Source of the DNA: an uncultured Cohaesibacter sp.
GTDB lineage: Bacteria > Pseudomonadota > Alphaproteobacteria > Rhizobiales > Cohaesibacteraceae
Direction: 5' to 3'
Assembly (NCBI RefSeq): GCF_963666525.1
Contig: NZ_OY762905.1
Span: 310,001 to 374,000 of the forward strand
DNA: 64,000 nt
The notes below the pieces were generated by a model. It did no database searches, was not told the origin of the DNA, and worked only from the letters and a program-made list of their open reading frames with translations. The translations under genes and the position numbers were made by a program. Positions 37,051 to 46,686 of this stretch are shown in pieces. Numbering within the stretch: position 1 is the first letter of the stretch; each line of letters starts with the position of its first letter.

Positions 37051-37473
37051 CCTTGTCCCTCGTCCCCTCGTTTCCGCGCCGTGTTCCCGAGCCACGGCGT
37101 CCCCACGCCAATGACAAACCCGATGGCAAAGCCGATGACAGCGGTCATCACTGGCGCCATCCGGCTCTTTTCATGAAACATAGGGTCTCTTGATACAGAA
37201 CCCAAACAAAGATTCATATGTCTCATTCGTGACGAAACCGTGATTGAACAGCCTATCCAGAGGTCAATCACAGGCTTTGACCATGCATGACCAACCGACA
37301 GCAGACAATCGGCATCTCGCCTCAAGGGTGTACCAATGCGCGCTTTTCCATGTCGAAGGGAACAAAACAGCGCTTTTTGCGCTCATAAATCCGCATGAGG
37401 GCTTGCATTTGATGTGATTTTCGTGTGTCTCAGGGGCAAACAACTGCGTCGTAAATTGTGTCAGGGATTCAAT
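37051..37473. other. Divergent promoter region between perM and purM
   Basis: This 423-base gap contains an AGCGC-TTTTT-GCGCT hairpin (37369-37383) ahead of purM. No -35/-10 pair is convincing. A hydrophobic minus-strand frame starting at an ATG at 37181 could encode a one-helix peptide but runs into perM in another frame. I do not accept it as a gene, and report it separately as an observation. Confidence 0.4.
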
Positions 37474-38568
37474 ATGTCCGATCAGACCCAAGAATCAAAC
37501 TCCCCCGCTTCAAACAACCTCACCTACGCTGACGCCGGCGTGGACATTGATGCGGGCAACGCCCTGGTCCAGGCCATCAAGCCCATTGTCAAAGCGACGT
37601 CACGTCCGGGGTCCGACACTGAAATCGGCGGTTTCGGTGGACTTTTCGACCTGAAGGCCGCAGGCTTCAACGATCCGGTGCTGGTGGCAGCCAATGACGG
37701 CGTGGGAACCAAGCTGAAAGTCGCCATCGAAACCGGCAAACATGACACCGTCGGCATCGACCTCGTCGCCATGTGCGTCAACGATCTGGTTGTACAGGGC
37801 GCAGAACCGCTGTTCTTTCTCGACTATTTCGCAACCGGCAAGCTGGATGTGGCAGCTGCCACGGACGTCATCGCAGGCATCGCCGAGGGCTGCAAGCAGG
37901 CCAACTGCGCATTGATCGGTGGCGAAACCGCCGAGATGCCCGGCATGTATGCCAAGGACGACTATGATCTGGCAGGCTTTGCCGTTGGCGCGGCCGAGCG
38001 CGGCACGCTGCTGCCTAGCGCCGATGTCAAGGCGGGCGACGTGCTGATCGGTCTGGCCTCCTCCGGCGTTCATTCCAACGGTTTCTCGCTGGTGCGTCGC
38101 ATTCTGGAAGCCAACAGCCTCTCCTTTACCGATCCCGCTCCCTTCGCAGAAGGCAAGAGCATCGGCGAGGCGCTGCTGGAGCCGACCCGGATCTATGTCC
38201 GTTCGACCCTGAAGGCCATTCGCGAAACCGGCGCCATCAAGGCACTGGCCCACATCACCGGCGGCGGCTTCCCGGAAAACATTCCGCGTGTCCTGCCCTC
38301 AGATCTGGCCGCCCGTCTCGATCTGGCCAAGGTAACGCCTCCAGCCGTCTTCGGCTGGCTGCAGAAACTGGGCGGTGTTGCCAACAAGGAAATGCTGCGC
38401 ACCTTCAACTGCGGCATCGGCATGATCCTCGTTGCCGACGCAGACAAGGCTGACGCTCTTATGGCCGTCCTCAAGGATGCAGGCGAAGCCCCGGTCGTTC
38501 TGGGCTCGCTGGCACCTCGCGATGGTGATGCCGTTGTCTACGACAGCATGATCAATTTCGGGGGCTGA
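37474..38568 (+). CDS. purM: Phosphoribosylformylglycinamidine cyclo-ligase (AIR synthetase)
   Basis: Closes the imidazole ring of FGAM to AIR with ATP, step five of purine synthesis. The 364-residue protein shows [40 protein letters not shown] (ATP/substrate loop), [29 protein letters not shown] (read in parts), [27 protein letters not shown] and [16 protein letters not shown], all standard PurM motifs. The ATG at 37474 has AGGGA about 7 bases upstream; the 20 codons before it in the same frame look non-coding. Only 6 bases separate its stop from purN. Confidence 0.97.
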   Translation: MSDQTQESNSPASNNLTYADAGVDIDAGNALVQAIKPIVKATSRPGSDTEIGGFGGLFDLKAAGFNDPVLVAANDGVGTKLKVAIETGKHDTVGIDLVAMCVNDLVVQGAEPLFFLDYFATGKLDVAAATDVIAGIAEGCKQANCALIGGETAEMPGMYAKDDYDLAGFAVGAAERGTLLPSADVKAGDVLIGLASSGVHSNGFSLVRRILEANSLSFTDPAPFAEGKSIGEALLEPTRIYVRSTLKAIRETGAIKALAHITGGGFPENIPRVLPSDLAARLDLAKVTPPAVFGWLQKLGGVANKEMLRTFNCGIGMILVADADKADALMAVLKDAGEAPVVLGSLAPRDGDAVVYDSMINFGG

Positions 38569-38574
38569 GCCGTC

Positions 38575-39237
38575 ATGTCCAACGCCAAGATGCGCACCGC
38601 GATCCTGATTTCAGGGCGCGGAAGCAACATGACCGCCATTCTGGAAGCTGCCCGCAACAAAGACTATCCGGCAGAGATCGCCCTAGTGTTGGCCAACAAC
38701 GCCGACGCCAAGGGTCTAGAAACTGCCGCAGCCGAGGGCATTGCCACAGCAGTGGTAGACCATCGTCCCTTCAAGGGCGATCGCGAAGCCTTCGATGCGG
38801 AAATCCAGTCTGTTCTGGAAGCCAATGGCATCGAGCTGGTGGTTCTGGCCGGTTTCATGCGCATCCTGACGCCGGGGTTTGTCGACAAGTGGCGTGATCG
38901 CATGCTCAACATCCACCCCTCGCTGTTGCCGTCATTCAAGGGTCTGCACACCCACCAACGCGCCATCGATACGGGCTGTCGCCTTGCAGGCTGCACCGTG
39001 CATTTCGTCCGCGCCGACATGGATTCTGGCCCCATCATCACCCAGGCAGCGGTTCCCGTGCTTGATGATGACGATGAGGACAGCCTGTCCGCCCGCATTC
39101 TGGTGATGGAACACAAGGTTTATCCGCGGGCCGTGGCACTGGTTGCGGGTGGCAGGACACGGGTTGAAGGCATGCGGGTCATCATCGCCCAGACCGATGA
39201 AGATAGCCAGTCGCCCAGTCGCTTTCTCTTCCACTAG
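38575..39237 (+). CDS. purN: Phosphoribosylglycinamide formyltransferase
   Basis: Transfers formyl from 10-formyl-THF to GAR, step three of purine synthesis. The 220-residue protein has the N-terminal ISGRGSNMTAIL phosphate loop, the folate/hinge region VLAGFMRILTPGFVDKWRDRMLNIHPSLLPSFKG (read in parts, with catalytic N and H), TVHFVRADMDSGPIITQAAVPV (catalytic D) and a standard C-terminus. It overlaps functionally with purM six bases upstream, an almost universal purMN pairing in this group. A terminator follows at 39264-39300. Confidence 0.97.
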   Translation: MSNAKMRTAILISGRGSNMTAILEAARNKDYPAEIALVLANNADAKGLETAAAEGIATAVVDHRPFKGDREAFDAEIQSVLEANGIELVVLAGFMRILTPGFVDKWRDRMLNIHPSLLPSFKGLHTHQRAIDTGCRLAGCTVHFVRADMDSGPIITQAAVPVLDDDDEDSLSARILVMEHKVYPRAVALVAGGRTRVEGMRVIIAQTDEDSQSPSRFLFH

Positions 39238-39263
39238 CCGGAAGCGCAACAAACAAGATACAG

Positions 39264-39300
39264 AAAAGCCGATGAACGCCTAGGTGCTCATCGGCTTTTT
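39264..39300. terminator. Bidirectional terminator between purN and the small secreted-protein gene
   Basis: AAAAGCCGATGA / TCATCGGCTTTT with a 12-base loop, followed by T on the plus strand and preceded by A for the minus strand. Good candidate for ending purMN. Confidence 0.85.
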
Positions 39301-39321
39301 CGTAACCAAAAAGATTGGGTT

Positions 39322-39639
39322 CTATTTGCTGCAGGCTTCGTAATTGCTCAGCACAGCGCGTTTCTGGGACCAGCCGACCGACCCGCTCTTCAAGGCAGAT
39401 GCCAGATCCTTCTCGCTCAGATCATCGACAAATTTCTTGGCAGCACATTTGCAATCGCCAAGGATTCTCTTGGTTTCGTCGTTCTTGGCCTTTTCCCAGC
39501 GATCATAAAGGCAGAAGTCGACCACTCGCGCCCGATACAGATCCTTGGTCAACGTCTCTGCCTGCGATGGCACGGACAGCGTCATCATGGCGACAGAGGT
39601 TGCAGCCAGTATGACAGCCGCGCTTTTAAAACCAACCAT
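39322..39639 (-). CDS. Small secreted four-cysteine protein, unknown function
   Basis: A 105-residue protein that I do not recognise. It has a clean signal peptide (MVGFKSAAVILAATSVAMM, then TLSVPSQAE with cleavage after SQA). The mature domain of about 80 residues is helical and charged, with cysteines in DFCLYDR, DCKCAAK and EACSK: four cysteines, enough for two disulfides. GAGGG lies 7 bases before the ATG at 39639, favoured over the ATG at 39645, only one base from it. It is flanked by terminators, so probably its own transcript. Periplasmic location is inferred. Confidence 0.72.
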   Translation of the reverse strand: MVGFKSAAVILAATSVAMMTLSVPSQAETLTKDLYRARVVDFCLYDRWEKAKNDETKRILGDCKCAAKKFVDDLSEKDLASALKSGSVGWSQKRAVLSNYEACSK

Positions 39640-39770
39640 TTGCATTCCCTCAAAAATTGTAAAACAGATGTCGCCAATTTAGCGATTCCATCGTCAAGGG
39701 CAATCCACAAAGCCCGGTTTCTGCACCATTGAGACAATTGTCATCGCCAGTTTGGCCCCTCCGACCGCAA

Positions 39771-39805
39771 AGAAAAAGCCGCCAGCCAGATCGGCCAGCG
39801 GCTTA
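39771..39805 (-). terminator. Rho-independent terminator after ndk
   Basis: On the minus strand a 12-bp stem AAGCCGCTGGCC / GGCTGGCGGCTT with two G-T wobbles precedes TTTCTTT. It lies about 25 bases past the ndk stop. Confidence 0.8.
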
Positions 39806-39828
39806 CGAAATCCCTTCACGTGAAGAAA

Positions 39829-40251
39829 CTATCCAACGATCTCTTCAGGGCTGAAGAAAAACTGGATTTCACGTGCGGCGCTTTCCGGCGAATCCGAACC
39901 GTGCACGGAGTTCTTGCTCATCGACAGGGCAAATTCCTTGCGGATTGTTCCCTCGTCGGCATTGTCCGGATTGGTGGCCCCCATGATTTCGCGGTTCTTG
40001 AGAATGGCATTTTCCCCTTCCAGAACCTGCACGATGACCGGACCGGAAATCATGAACTCGACCAGCCCGCCAAAGAATGGCTTGCCCTGATGTTCAGCAT
40101 AGAAGCCTTCGGCCTGTTCCTGCGTCATACGGATGCGCTTGGAAGCGATGACTCGCAGACCGGCGCCTTCAAGTTTGGCCGTGATCTGACCGGTCAAATT
40201 GCGTTCGGTGGCATCTGGTTTGATGATGGAAAATGTACGTTCAATAGCCAT
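39829..40251 (-). CDS. ndk: Nucleoside diphosphate kinase
   Basis: Equilibrates nucleoside di- and triphosphates through a phosphohistidine. The 140-residue protein has the classic N-terminus [65 protein letters not shown] and the active-site NSVHGSDS with H117. The ATG at 40251 follows GGGGGAG, a strong site; the in-frame extension 46 codons upstream is unconserved and cysteine-rich. It is monocistronic, with its own terminator. Confidence 0.97.
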   Translation of the reverse strand: MAIERTFSIIKPDATERNLTGQITAKLEGAGLRVIASKRIRMTQEQAEGFYAEHQGKPFFGGLVEFMISGPVIVQVLEGENAILKNREIMGATNPDNADEGTIRKEFALSMSKNSVHGSDSPESAAREIQFFFSPEEIVG

Positions 40252-40445
40252 TGAGACTCCCCCTTGGAAACAGCCATAAACCACCCGATGCGCCTCTTTC
40301 CCAGCACCGGGCAGTTCAATTTTGCCGTTGTATAACCTGCACTTAGTGCAGCCGCAAGAAAAAAACCTCTTATCAGCAAACATTCCCAAGAAGAGAAATA
40401 TTTTTAGACGTTAGTATTACAAATATTGAAGCTCCTTTCCATAAA

Positions 40446-41132
40446 TTATACTTTAGCATCACGCCCCAGACCACCAAACAAGTCAAGGCAACGTTCAAAC
40501 CATTCAAAAACCGGATCGTCCTTTTCTAACGGTTCCAGATCGGAAACCATGCGCAGCCACTGCAGCGATCCAAAAACACTGTAGTCGGCATAAAGCGGAG
40601 CATCGCCGCCGATGTAGGGCTGGCTAGCCAGCATCATGCGCAGGGGTGCAAGGGCCTTGCGGAAGCCATCCACGCGCTCGTCCGTCTGCTCCTGTGCCTG
40701 TTCGAGCGGCATGTTGAAGCGCGCCTCGCGGCTCTGACGGAAGTAGCCCTTGTCGGCAACATCCAGCTTCTCGTGAATGTCGAAAATGCACAACCGGGAA
40801 ATCAGGCCATGCAGCGCACCGTCCGCCCAGCAGTTGACAAATCGGGAAAGCGCGAGCCCTGCCCCGCCGCCAAACAGCGATGGCAGATCGGGATATCTTT
40901 CTTCCAGATGCAGGGCAATGGCAAAGGAATCCCGGATGACTGCACCGCCATCATTGATCACCGGTACGGTTTTCTGCCCGCCCCCTTCGATCGCCCCAAT
41001 TTCGGTGAACAGCGTCGGCACGGTTTCCACATCGAGCCCCTTGTGGGCCAACGCCATGCGGGTGCGCCAACAGGCCGGGGAAAACCTCAGATCACGGTCG
41101 GCTGCGCAAAGATCATACAACTTGATGGTCAT
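40446..41132 (-). CDS. Glutathione S-transferase family protein
   Basis: A 228-residue protein with an N-terminal thioredoxin-like GST domain: IKLYDLCAADRDLRFSPACWRTRMALAHKGLDVE (read in parts) with the typical first strand and helix, then KTVPVINDGGAVIRDSFAIALHLEERYPD, the glutathione-binding cis-Pro (TVPV) and D-S pair (RDSFAI). The C-terminal half is helical. Likely binds glutathione; substrate is unknown. The start at 41132 is fixed by a perfect AAGGAGGT 6 bases upstream. No operon partner. Confidence 0.9.
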   Translation of the reverse strand: MTIKLYDLCAADRDLRFSPACWRTRMALAHKGLDVETVPTLFTEIGAIEGGGQKTVPVINDGGAVIRDSFAIALHLEERYPDLPSLFGGGAGLALSRFVNCWADGALHGLISRLCIFDIHEKLDVADKGYFRQSREARFNMPLEQAQEQTDERVDGFRKALAPLRMMLASQPYIGGDAPLYADYSVFGSLQWLRMVSDLEPLEKDDPVFEWFERCLDLFGGLGRDAKV

Positions 41133-41354
41133 CAAGACCTCCTTAAGACTGGATAGCGGGCGCGTATCATGCCGCCACCGGATTGCCATGGCCAGAAAAA
41201 CTTAGCCAGACGCGAAATTTCCCGAAAAACAAATGCACCTTGTCCTCACCCCTAATGAAACGGACGTTTTCCCTGTTGCAAAATGGAGGCAGTTCAAGAG
41301 ATTGCCTTCACACCGATTGCCAACGGGTTCGAAATCGGGCAAAAGGCAACCATT

Positions 41355-43235
41355 ATGCTGCACATAAATAACCTTACCTACCGCATCGGCGGTCGCACAC
41401 TTCTGGAAGACGCCACACTGGTCGTGCCCGAAGGCTCCAAGATGGGCCTCGTCGGACGCAACGGCACTGGCAAATCCACCCTGTTCAAACTGCTGGTCGG
41501 CGATCTCGCACCGGAAAGCGGCACTGCGACCATTCGCAAGGGTGCCCGCGTGGGTCAGGTTGCCCAGGAGGCTCCAGCCTCGGATGAGAGCCTGTTGGAG
41601 TTTGTCCTCAAGGCCGACACTGAACGCGCCGCCTTGCTGGCCGAGGCCGAAACTGCCACGGATCCCCATCGCATTGCCGAAATTCAGTTGCGCCTTGCCG
41701 ACATCGGTGCCCATTCGGCTGAGGCACGGGCTGCGACAATTCTCTACGGCCTCGGCTTCGATGCGGACGCGCAGAAGCGCGCCACAGCCGACTTCTCCGG
41801 TGGCTGGCGCATGCGCGTGGCGCTTGCCGCGATCCTGTTCTCCGAGCCCGACCTGCTGCTGCTCGACGAACCAACCAACTATCTCGACCTTGAAGGCACG
41901 CTCTGGCTTGAAAATTACATCGCCCGTTATCCCTACACGGTGATGATCATCAGCCATGACCGCGATCTGCTCAACAAGGCGGTGGACCATATCGCCCATC
42001 TCGACCAGTTGAAGCTGACCGCCTATCGTGGCGGATATGACAACTTCGAACGCACCCGGCGTGAACAGCTTGAGCTGCAGACAAAAATGCGCACCAAACA
42101 GCTGGAACAGCGCAAGCACATGGAAGCCTTCGTCGAGCGCTTCCGCTACAAGGCCTCCAAGGCCAAGCAGGCTCAGAGCCGCCTGAAGGCTTTGGAGAAA
42201 ATGGCCCCCATCGCCGCTGTCATGGAAGATCATGTCAAGCCGCTGCATTTTCCCAATCCGGAAAAGGGTCTCGCGCCACCGATCATCCGTCTGGAGAAGG
42301 CATCTGTCGGCTATGAGCCGAGCAAGCCTATCCTGCGCAATCTCAATCTGCGCATCGACCCGGATGAAAGATTGGCCCTGCTGGGCGCCAACGGCAACGG
42401 CAAATCGACCTTCGCCAAGCTGATTTCCGACCGGCTTGACATCTCGGACGGCACGATCTTCCGTGCCGGCAAGCTCAAGATCGCCTTCTTTGCCCAGCAT
42501 CAGCTGGACGAATTGCGCCCCAACGCCAGCCCCTATGATCACGTCCGCACCCTGATGCCGGACGCCACCGAACCGAAGGTGCGTGCTCGCGTGGCACAAA
42601 TGGGCCTTGGTACAGAGAAAATGGACATTCCGGCCAAGAATCTGTCTGGTGGCGAAAAGGCGCGGCTATTGCTAGGCCTTGCGACCTTTGACGGTCCGCA
42701 CCTGCTGATCCTTGACGAACCGACCAACCATCTCGACATCGACAGCCGCGAGGCGCTGGTCCATGCCATCAACGAGTATGAAGGCGCGGTGGTTCTGATC
42801 TCGCACGACCGCCATCTGCTCGAAGCCTGCGTCGATCGCCTGTGGCTCGTCCATGACGGCACCTGCAAACCCTATGACGGCGATCTGGAAGACTATCGCC
42901 GTTTGCTGCTGGCCAACCGAAACAGCCCGGACAGCATGGAAAAGGAAAAGGCAGCCAGCGCCGAGAACAATCAGGCCCAGGAAAAACGTCGCTCCGCCGC
43001 CGAAAAGCGCAAGGAGCAGGCCCCCTTGCGCCGCAAGATCCAGGCAGCCGAGCGTGACATGGAGAAGATCCGCGAACGCATGGGCAAGATCGACGACATG
43101 CTCGCCGATCCTGAACTCTATGCCAAATTTCCCGAGAAGGGCGCCAAGCTCTCCAAGGATCGCGCCGACCTTGCCACCCTCCTCGACAAGCTCGAAGAGA
43201 AGTGGCTGGAAATGTCAGCAGAAATCGAAGAGTGA
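41355..43235 (+). CDS. ABC-F family ATPase (Uup/EttA-like)
   Basis: A soluble 626-residue protein with two ABC ATPase domains and no membrane segments, marking it as ABC-F, a ribosome-associated translation factor family. Domain 1 has VGRNGTGKST and signature DFSGGWRMRVAL, then LLLDEPTNYLDLEGTLWLENYI (read in parts). The linker (about residues 230-300) is helical and basic (RREQLELQTKMRTKQLEQRK). Domain 2 has LGANGNGKST, NLSGGEKARLLLG and LDEPTNHLDIDSREAL. The C-terminal coiled coil (about 520-626) is charged, as in Uup. The ATG at 41355 (MLHINNLTYRIGG) is the family start. The MORN gene converges 4 bases away. Confidence 0.93.
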   Translation: MLHINNLTYRIGGRTLLEDATLVVPEGSKMGLVGRNGTGKSTLFKLLVGDLAPESGTATIRKGARVGQVAQEAPASDESLLEFVLKADTERAALLAEAETATDPHRIAEIQLRLADIGAHSAEARAATILYGLGFDADAQKRATADFSGGWRMRVALAAILFSEPDLLLLDEPTNYLDLEGTLWLENYIARYPYTVMIISHDRDLLNKAVDHIAHLDQLKLTAYRGGYDNFERTRREQLELQTKMRTKQLEQRKHMEAFVERFRYKASKAKQAQSRLKALEKMAPIAAVMEDHVKPLHFPNPEKGLAPPIIRLEKASVGYEPSKPILRNLNLRIDPDERLALLGANGNGKSTFAKLISDRLDISDGTIFRAGKLKIAFFAQHQLDELRPNASPYDHVRTLMPDATEPKVRARVAQMGLGTEKMDIPAKNLSGGEKARLLLGLATFDGPHLLILDEPTNHLDIDSREALVHAINEYEGAVVLISHDRHLLEACVDRLWLVHDGTCKPYDGDLEDYRRLLLANRNSPDSMEKEKAASAENNQAQEKRRSAAEKRKEQAPLRRKIQAAERDMEKIRERMGKIDDMLADPELYAKFPEKGAKLSKDRADLATLLDKLEEKWLEMSAEIEE

Positions 43236-43239
43236 ACCG

Positions 43240-43932
43240 CTACCAGCGGTTCGCCCTGTCATAGCACTCCCGAACGGTCCCGCTGAACGGCTCGACCCTC
43301 ACCTTCTGGTTATTGCGATAGAGCGCGCAATAGGATTTGCCAGTGAGATTGATGTGAATGACAAAGGCGCCGTGCTTCTGGCCATCCATCCAGAAACCGC
43401 GGGCCTTGTTATTCTTGGCATCGATATAGACGCCTTCACCGTTGCGCTTGCCGTTGCGCCACTGGCCGACATAGGACGTGCCTTTGGCATAGGACATCCT
43501 GCCCTGCCCCTCCATCTTGCCCTTCACCCAGTCTCCGCGATAAACACTGCCACTGGGGAATTGCAGCGTGCCTTCCCCCTGGCGTACATTGCGCTTGAGG
43601 TTGCCGCGATAGACATTGCCATTGGGATAGGAGCAAGTGCCGAACCCGGTGATCCTGCCGTCGGTGAAAACCCCCGAGCAGGTCGTGCCACTATCATAAT
43701 GGTAAGACCCCTGACCGGAAATCTTCCCCCAGGAGAAAGAGCCGGTATAGCGTGAGCCGTTGTTGAAACGGATCTCGCCTTGCCCATGGGGCAGTTTCTT
43801 GTTGTCCTTGCCCTTGATATACTGCCCTTCATAGGTGCCATTCTTGAAGGTGATGGTGGCAGCGGATGCCACCGTCGTGAAAAGGCCCGCAGTCAGGCAG
43901 GCAATTGCAAGGTGGCGCGCAATTCTGTTCAT
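43240..43932 (-). CDS. Secreted MORN-repeat protein
   Basis: A 230-residue protein with a signal peptide (MNRIARHLAIACLTAGLFTT, then VASAA) and about six tandem MORN repeats of roughly 23 residues, each with the YxGxxxxGxxxGxG pattern (for example YTGSFSWGKISGQGSY, YRGNLKRNVRQGEGTL, YRGDWVKGKMEGQGRM, YVGQWRNGKRNGEGVY). The repeats cover about residues 34-180. A C-terminal segment with a DREC-like ending (VRECYDRANRW) follows. MORN repeats bind lipids or form scaffolds; a periplasmic envelope role is plausible but unproven. GGAG precedes the ATG at 43932. Confidence 0.88.
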   Translation of the reverse strand: MNRIARHLAIACLTAGLFTTVASAATITFKNGTYEGQYIKGKDNKKLPHGQGEIRFNNGSRYTGSFSWGKISGQGSYHYDSGTTCSGVFTDGRITGFGTCSYPNGNVYRGNLKRNVRQGEGTLQFPSGSVYRGDWVKGKMEGQGRMSYAKGTSYVGQWRNGKRNGEGVYIDAKNNKARGFWMDGQKHGAFVIHINLTGKSYCALYRNNQKVRVEPFSGTVRECYDRANRW

Positions 43933-44128
43933 GCCCTGCTCCTGTCATCAAAATACAATCGGTCTGAAACAAGCATCCAGAATGCCGTATTTAACAAACA
44001 GAAACAATTTGTGCTGAGGCGCATTTCGCAAAGAGAGTCGCAATACTCGCCTAAAAGCTAGGCTCAACCGCTGCCAGAACCCGGCAAAGCACAGCTTTTC
44101 CACGTAATGCAGCAATCCCCGGGAGAAT

Positions 44129-44533
44129 ATGATGCCGCAATCCATGTCCCTTATCGCCATTGTCGTGCGCGACTATGATGAAGCGATTGCCTTCTACACC
44201 GAAAAACTTGGTTTCGAGCTGATTGACGATAGCTATCAGGCCATACAGGACAAACGCTGGGTGGTGGTACGCCCCAGAGGAGAAGGCAAGACAGCCCTGC
44301 TCCTTGCCCGCGCCAAGAACGACCATGAGGCACGCTATATCGGCGATCAGGCTGGCGGCCGGGTATTTCTCTTTCTGGAGACAGATGATTTCTGGCGTGA
44401 CTACCGACTTTATCAGGAACGCGGCATTACCTTCATCCGTCCACCACTGGAAGCGGACTATGGCACCGTTGCCGTCTTTGAAGATCTCTATGGCAACCTC
44501 TGGGATCTGGTGGAGTATTCCACCAAGGTGTAG
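44129..44533 (+). CDS. VOC/glyoxalase-fold protein
   Basis: A 134-residue protein of the vicinal oxygen chelate superfamily: an N-terminal module SLIAIVVRDYDEAIAFYTEKLGFELI, then WVVVRPRGEGKTALLLARA, a second module VFLFLETDDFWRDYRLYQERGITFIRPP (read in parts) and the terminal VAVFEDLYGNLWDLVEY, with the conserved D-L-x-G-N-x-W/D-L. A full pair of betaalphabetabetabeta units is present, so it may form a metal-binding dimer. It could be a glyoxalase, dioxygenase or bleomycin-resistance-type protein; the context does not say. GGGAGA precedes the start; ATGs at 44129, 44132 and 44144 are all possible. Confidence 0.88.
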   Translation: MMPQSMSLIAIVVRDYDEAIAFYTEKLGFELIDDSYQAIQDKRWVVVRPRGEGKTALLLARAKNDHEARYIGDQAGGRVFLFLETDDFWRDYRLYQERGITFIRPPLEADYGTVAVFEDLYGNLWDLVEYSTKV

Positions 44534-44631
44534 ATCCGGCATTTGCAATCGCCCTGAACTTGTGGTGACATTCAGTCAACTGAAATAGAGCCGCGAGCCT
44601 GGGCCGGCTATGGCGAAGGGAGAAAAAGCCA

Positions 44632-45465
44632 ATGAGAACCGTGACGTTTGGTGCAGAAGACGAGGTTCCGGCGCTGGGACAGGGCACCTGGTATGTGGGC
44701 GACAAACCGACCCGCAAGGCTGATGAAATCGCCGCCCTGCGCCATGGCGTGGAGCTTGGTCTCCGGCTCATCGATACGGCCGAAATGTACGGCTCGGGAA
44801 AATCCGAGCGTCTCGTCGGCGAAGCGATTGCTCCCATCCGGGACGATGTCTTTCTGGTCTCCAAGGTGCTGCCCTACAATGCCAGCTATGAGGGCACGAT
44901 CGAGGCTTGCGAGAATTCCCTTTCCCGTCTCAAGACAGATCGTCTTGATCTCTATCTGCTGCATTGGCCTGGCCCCAACCCGCTGGAGGAAACCATCGCC
45001 GCGTTCGAAACCCTGCAGCGGCAGGGCAAGATCCGTCATTGGGGCGTTTCCAACTTCGACCCGAACGACATGGCCGAACTGCTCAGCACAGACGGCGGCG
45101 ATCGCGTTGCAACCAACCAGGTGCTTTACAATCTGACGCGCCGCGGCATCGAGTGGGATCTGCTGCCTCAGGCACAGGAAGACGACCTGACAATCATGGC
45201 CTATTCCCCCATTGAACAGGCCCGGCTGCTGTCCAAACCTGAACTGGTGCAGCTTGCGGCAGATCTGTCGCTTACCCCGGCCCAACTGGCACTCGCCTGG
45301 ATCATCCAGCGCACCGGCATCATCGCCATTCCCAAGGCAGGCACTGTGCGCCACGTTGAGGAAAATGCCCGCGCACTCGAGATCACGCTGTCGGCAGATA
45401 CGCTTGCCGAACTCGATCGCCTCTTCCCTGCCCCCAAAGGGCCGACATCACTGGCGATTCTCTGA
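44632..45465 (+). CDS. Aldo/keto reductase
   Basis: A 277-residue NADPH-dependent reductase with a complete catalytic tetrad: D48 (LIDTA), Y53 (EMYGSGKSE), K78 (LVSKV) and H111 (YLLHWPG). Other family motifs are WGVSNFDPNDM, NQVLYNLTRRGIEWDLL and the cofactor-binding IAIPKAGTVRHVEENA. It resembles bacterial AKR of the 2,5-diketo-gluconate reductase-like branch, and so probably acts on small aldehydes. Start at 44632 has AAGGGAG upstream. It faces ldh across a terminator. Confidence 0.92.
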   Translation: MRTVTFGAEDEVPALGQGTWYVGDKPTRKADEIAALRHGVELGLRLIDTAEMYGSGKSERLVGEAIAPIRDDVFLVSKVLPYNASYEGTIEACENSLSRLKTDRLDLYLLHWPGPNPLEETIAAFETLQRQGKIRHWGVSNFDPNDMAELLSTDGGDRVATNQVLYNLTRRGIEWDLLPQAQEDDLTIMAYSPIEQARLLSKPELVQLAADLSLTPAQLALAWIIQRTGIIAIPKAGTVRHVEENARALEITLSADTLAELDRLFPAPKGPTSLAIL

Positions 45466-45513
45466 CCCCGGTTGCAAGCCGGTAACGAGCTGAGGGCAAG
45501 AGGGTCCGCCACA

Positions 45514-45548
45514 CAAAAGAGCCAGAGAGGGGCGGCCTCTCCGGCTCT
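45514..45548 (-). terminator. Rho-independent terminator after ldh
   Basis: On the minus strand AGAGCCGGAGAGG pairs with CCTCTCTGGCTCT (one G-T wobble) around CCGCC, followed by TTTTG. It lies about 20 bases after the ldh stop; the plus strand has no T tract. Confidence 0.75.
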
Positions 45549-45569
45549 GTCACATCCTCATGAAAAAGC

Positions 45570-46502
45570 TCAGAACTTGACGGCATCAATCGTCTGCTTG
45601 AGCAGACTGGCCGACTTGCGCAGTGCCTCATGCTCGGCGACATCCAGCTCGGGCAACAGGTCAAGCTCAATGCCATTGCGCCCGATCACCCGCGGCACCG
45701 ACAGCGAGACATGGCGCACACCCTCGACATTCGGCGTCACGATGGACAACGACAACACCGCCTTCTCATCCTTTGCAATGGCCCGGACAATCCGCTCAAG
45801 CCCGGCCCCGATCCCGTACCAGGTCGCCCCCTTGCCGTTGATGATCGTATAGGCGGCGTTGCGGACCCCATCATCGATCCTCTCCTTGACCGATGCCGTC
45901 AGCGGCGACTTGATGTTGGCGGCGAACTCCTCGACTGTCAGAGCGCCAGCCCGTGCCGATGACCAGGCAAGGATCTCGCTGTCGCCATGTTCCCCCAGGA
46001 CATAGGCATGCACGAATTGGGGTGAAATGCCGAGATGCTGACCAATCAGATGACGGAAGCGCGCCGTATCCAGCAAGGTACCCGAACCGATCACCCGATG
46101 CGGAGGCAACCCGGACAGGCGCGTGGCGATCTGGGTCATGATATCGACCGGGTTGGAAGCAACCAGCAGGATGGTATCCGGCGCAACCGCCAGCACCTTG
46201 CCGATGATCTGCTTGAAAACCTCGGCATTGCGCGCCAACAGATCCAGTCTGGTTTCACCCGGCTTCTGCCCGACACCGGCAGACAGAATCACGATATCGG
46301 ATCCCTCCAGTGCATCATAGTCTCCGGCGGATACCACTGTTGACGAAACGAACGGCGTTGCATGGGCGATGTCCTGCGCCTGCGCGATGGCAAATTCAGG
46401 CTTGTAATCGACAAAAACCACCTGACTGGCGGTTCCCCGCAACGCGATGGCATATCCCGCAGCCGAGCCGACCATGCCAGCCCCAACGATCCCGACCTTC
46501 AT
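45570..46502 (-). CDS. ldh: L-lactate dehydrogenase
   Basis: NAD-dependent interconversion of pyruvate and L-lactate. The 310-residue protein has the Rossmann start MKVGIVGAGMVGSAAGY, Asp for NAD binding (VFVDY), the mobile loop GVGQKPGETRLDLLARN with Q79, the residue that separates LDH (Gln) from malate dehydrogenase (Arg), and the active site LGEHGDSE (His). The size is typical. A Gln at this point makes an MDH function unlikely. The nearest genes show no metabolic link. The start at 46502 has GGGAGGT upstream. Confidence 0.93.
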   Translation of the reverse strand: MKVGIVGAGMVGSAAGYAIALRGTASQVVFVDYKPEFAIAQAQDIAHATPFVSSTVVSAGDYDALEGSDIVILSAGVGQKPGETRLDLLARNAEVFKQIIGKVLAVAPDTILLVASNPVDIMTQIATRLSGLPPHRVIGSGTLLDTARFRHLIGQHLGISPQFVHAYVLGEHGDSEILAWSSARAGALTVEEFAANIKSPLTASVKERIDDGVRNAAYTIINGKGATWYGIGAGLERIVRAIAKDEKAVLSLSIVTPNVEGVRHVSLSVPRVIGRNGIELDLLPELDVAEHEALRKSASLLKQTIDAVKF

Positions 46503-46686
46503 TCAGCACCTCCCTTGAAAAATGAAATCTCCTGCCCATCATAACGCAGCAGACGCCATCCCGGCAGACCGGCACTTCACTTTTCTTCAAACAGGAGTGT
46601 GAACGGACATCCGCAGGCAGAGACCATCATAGAACAACACAACAACGCCTGAAAAAGGCAACTGTCCCCGACTCGCCGTTGAAATG

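Noticed and set aside
36861..37325. 154-codon minus-strand frame across the perM start
   Set aside because: Its second half overlaps perM in another frame and reads as nonsense; only its first hydrophobic part is reported as an observation.
40252..40389. 46-codon upstream extension of ndk
   Set aside because: Unconserved and cysteine-rich; GGGGGAG before the ATG at 40251 fixes the start.
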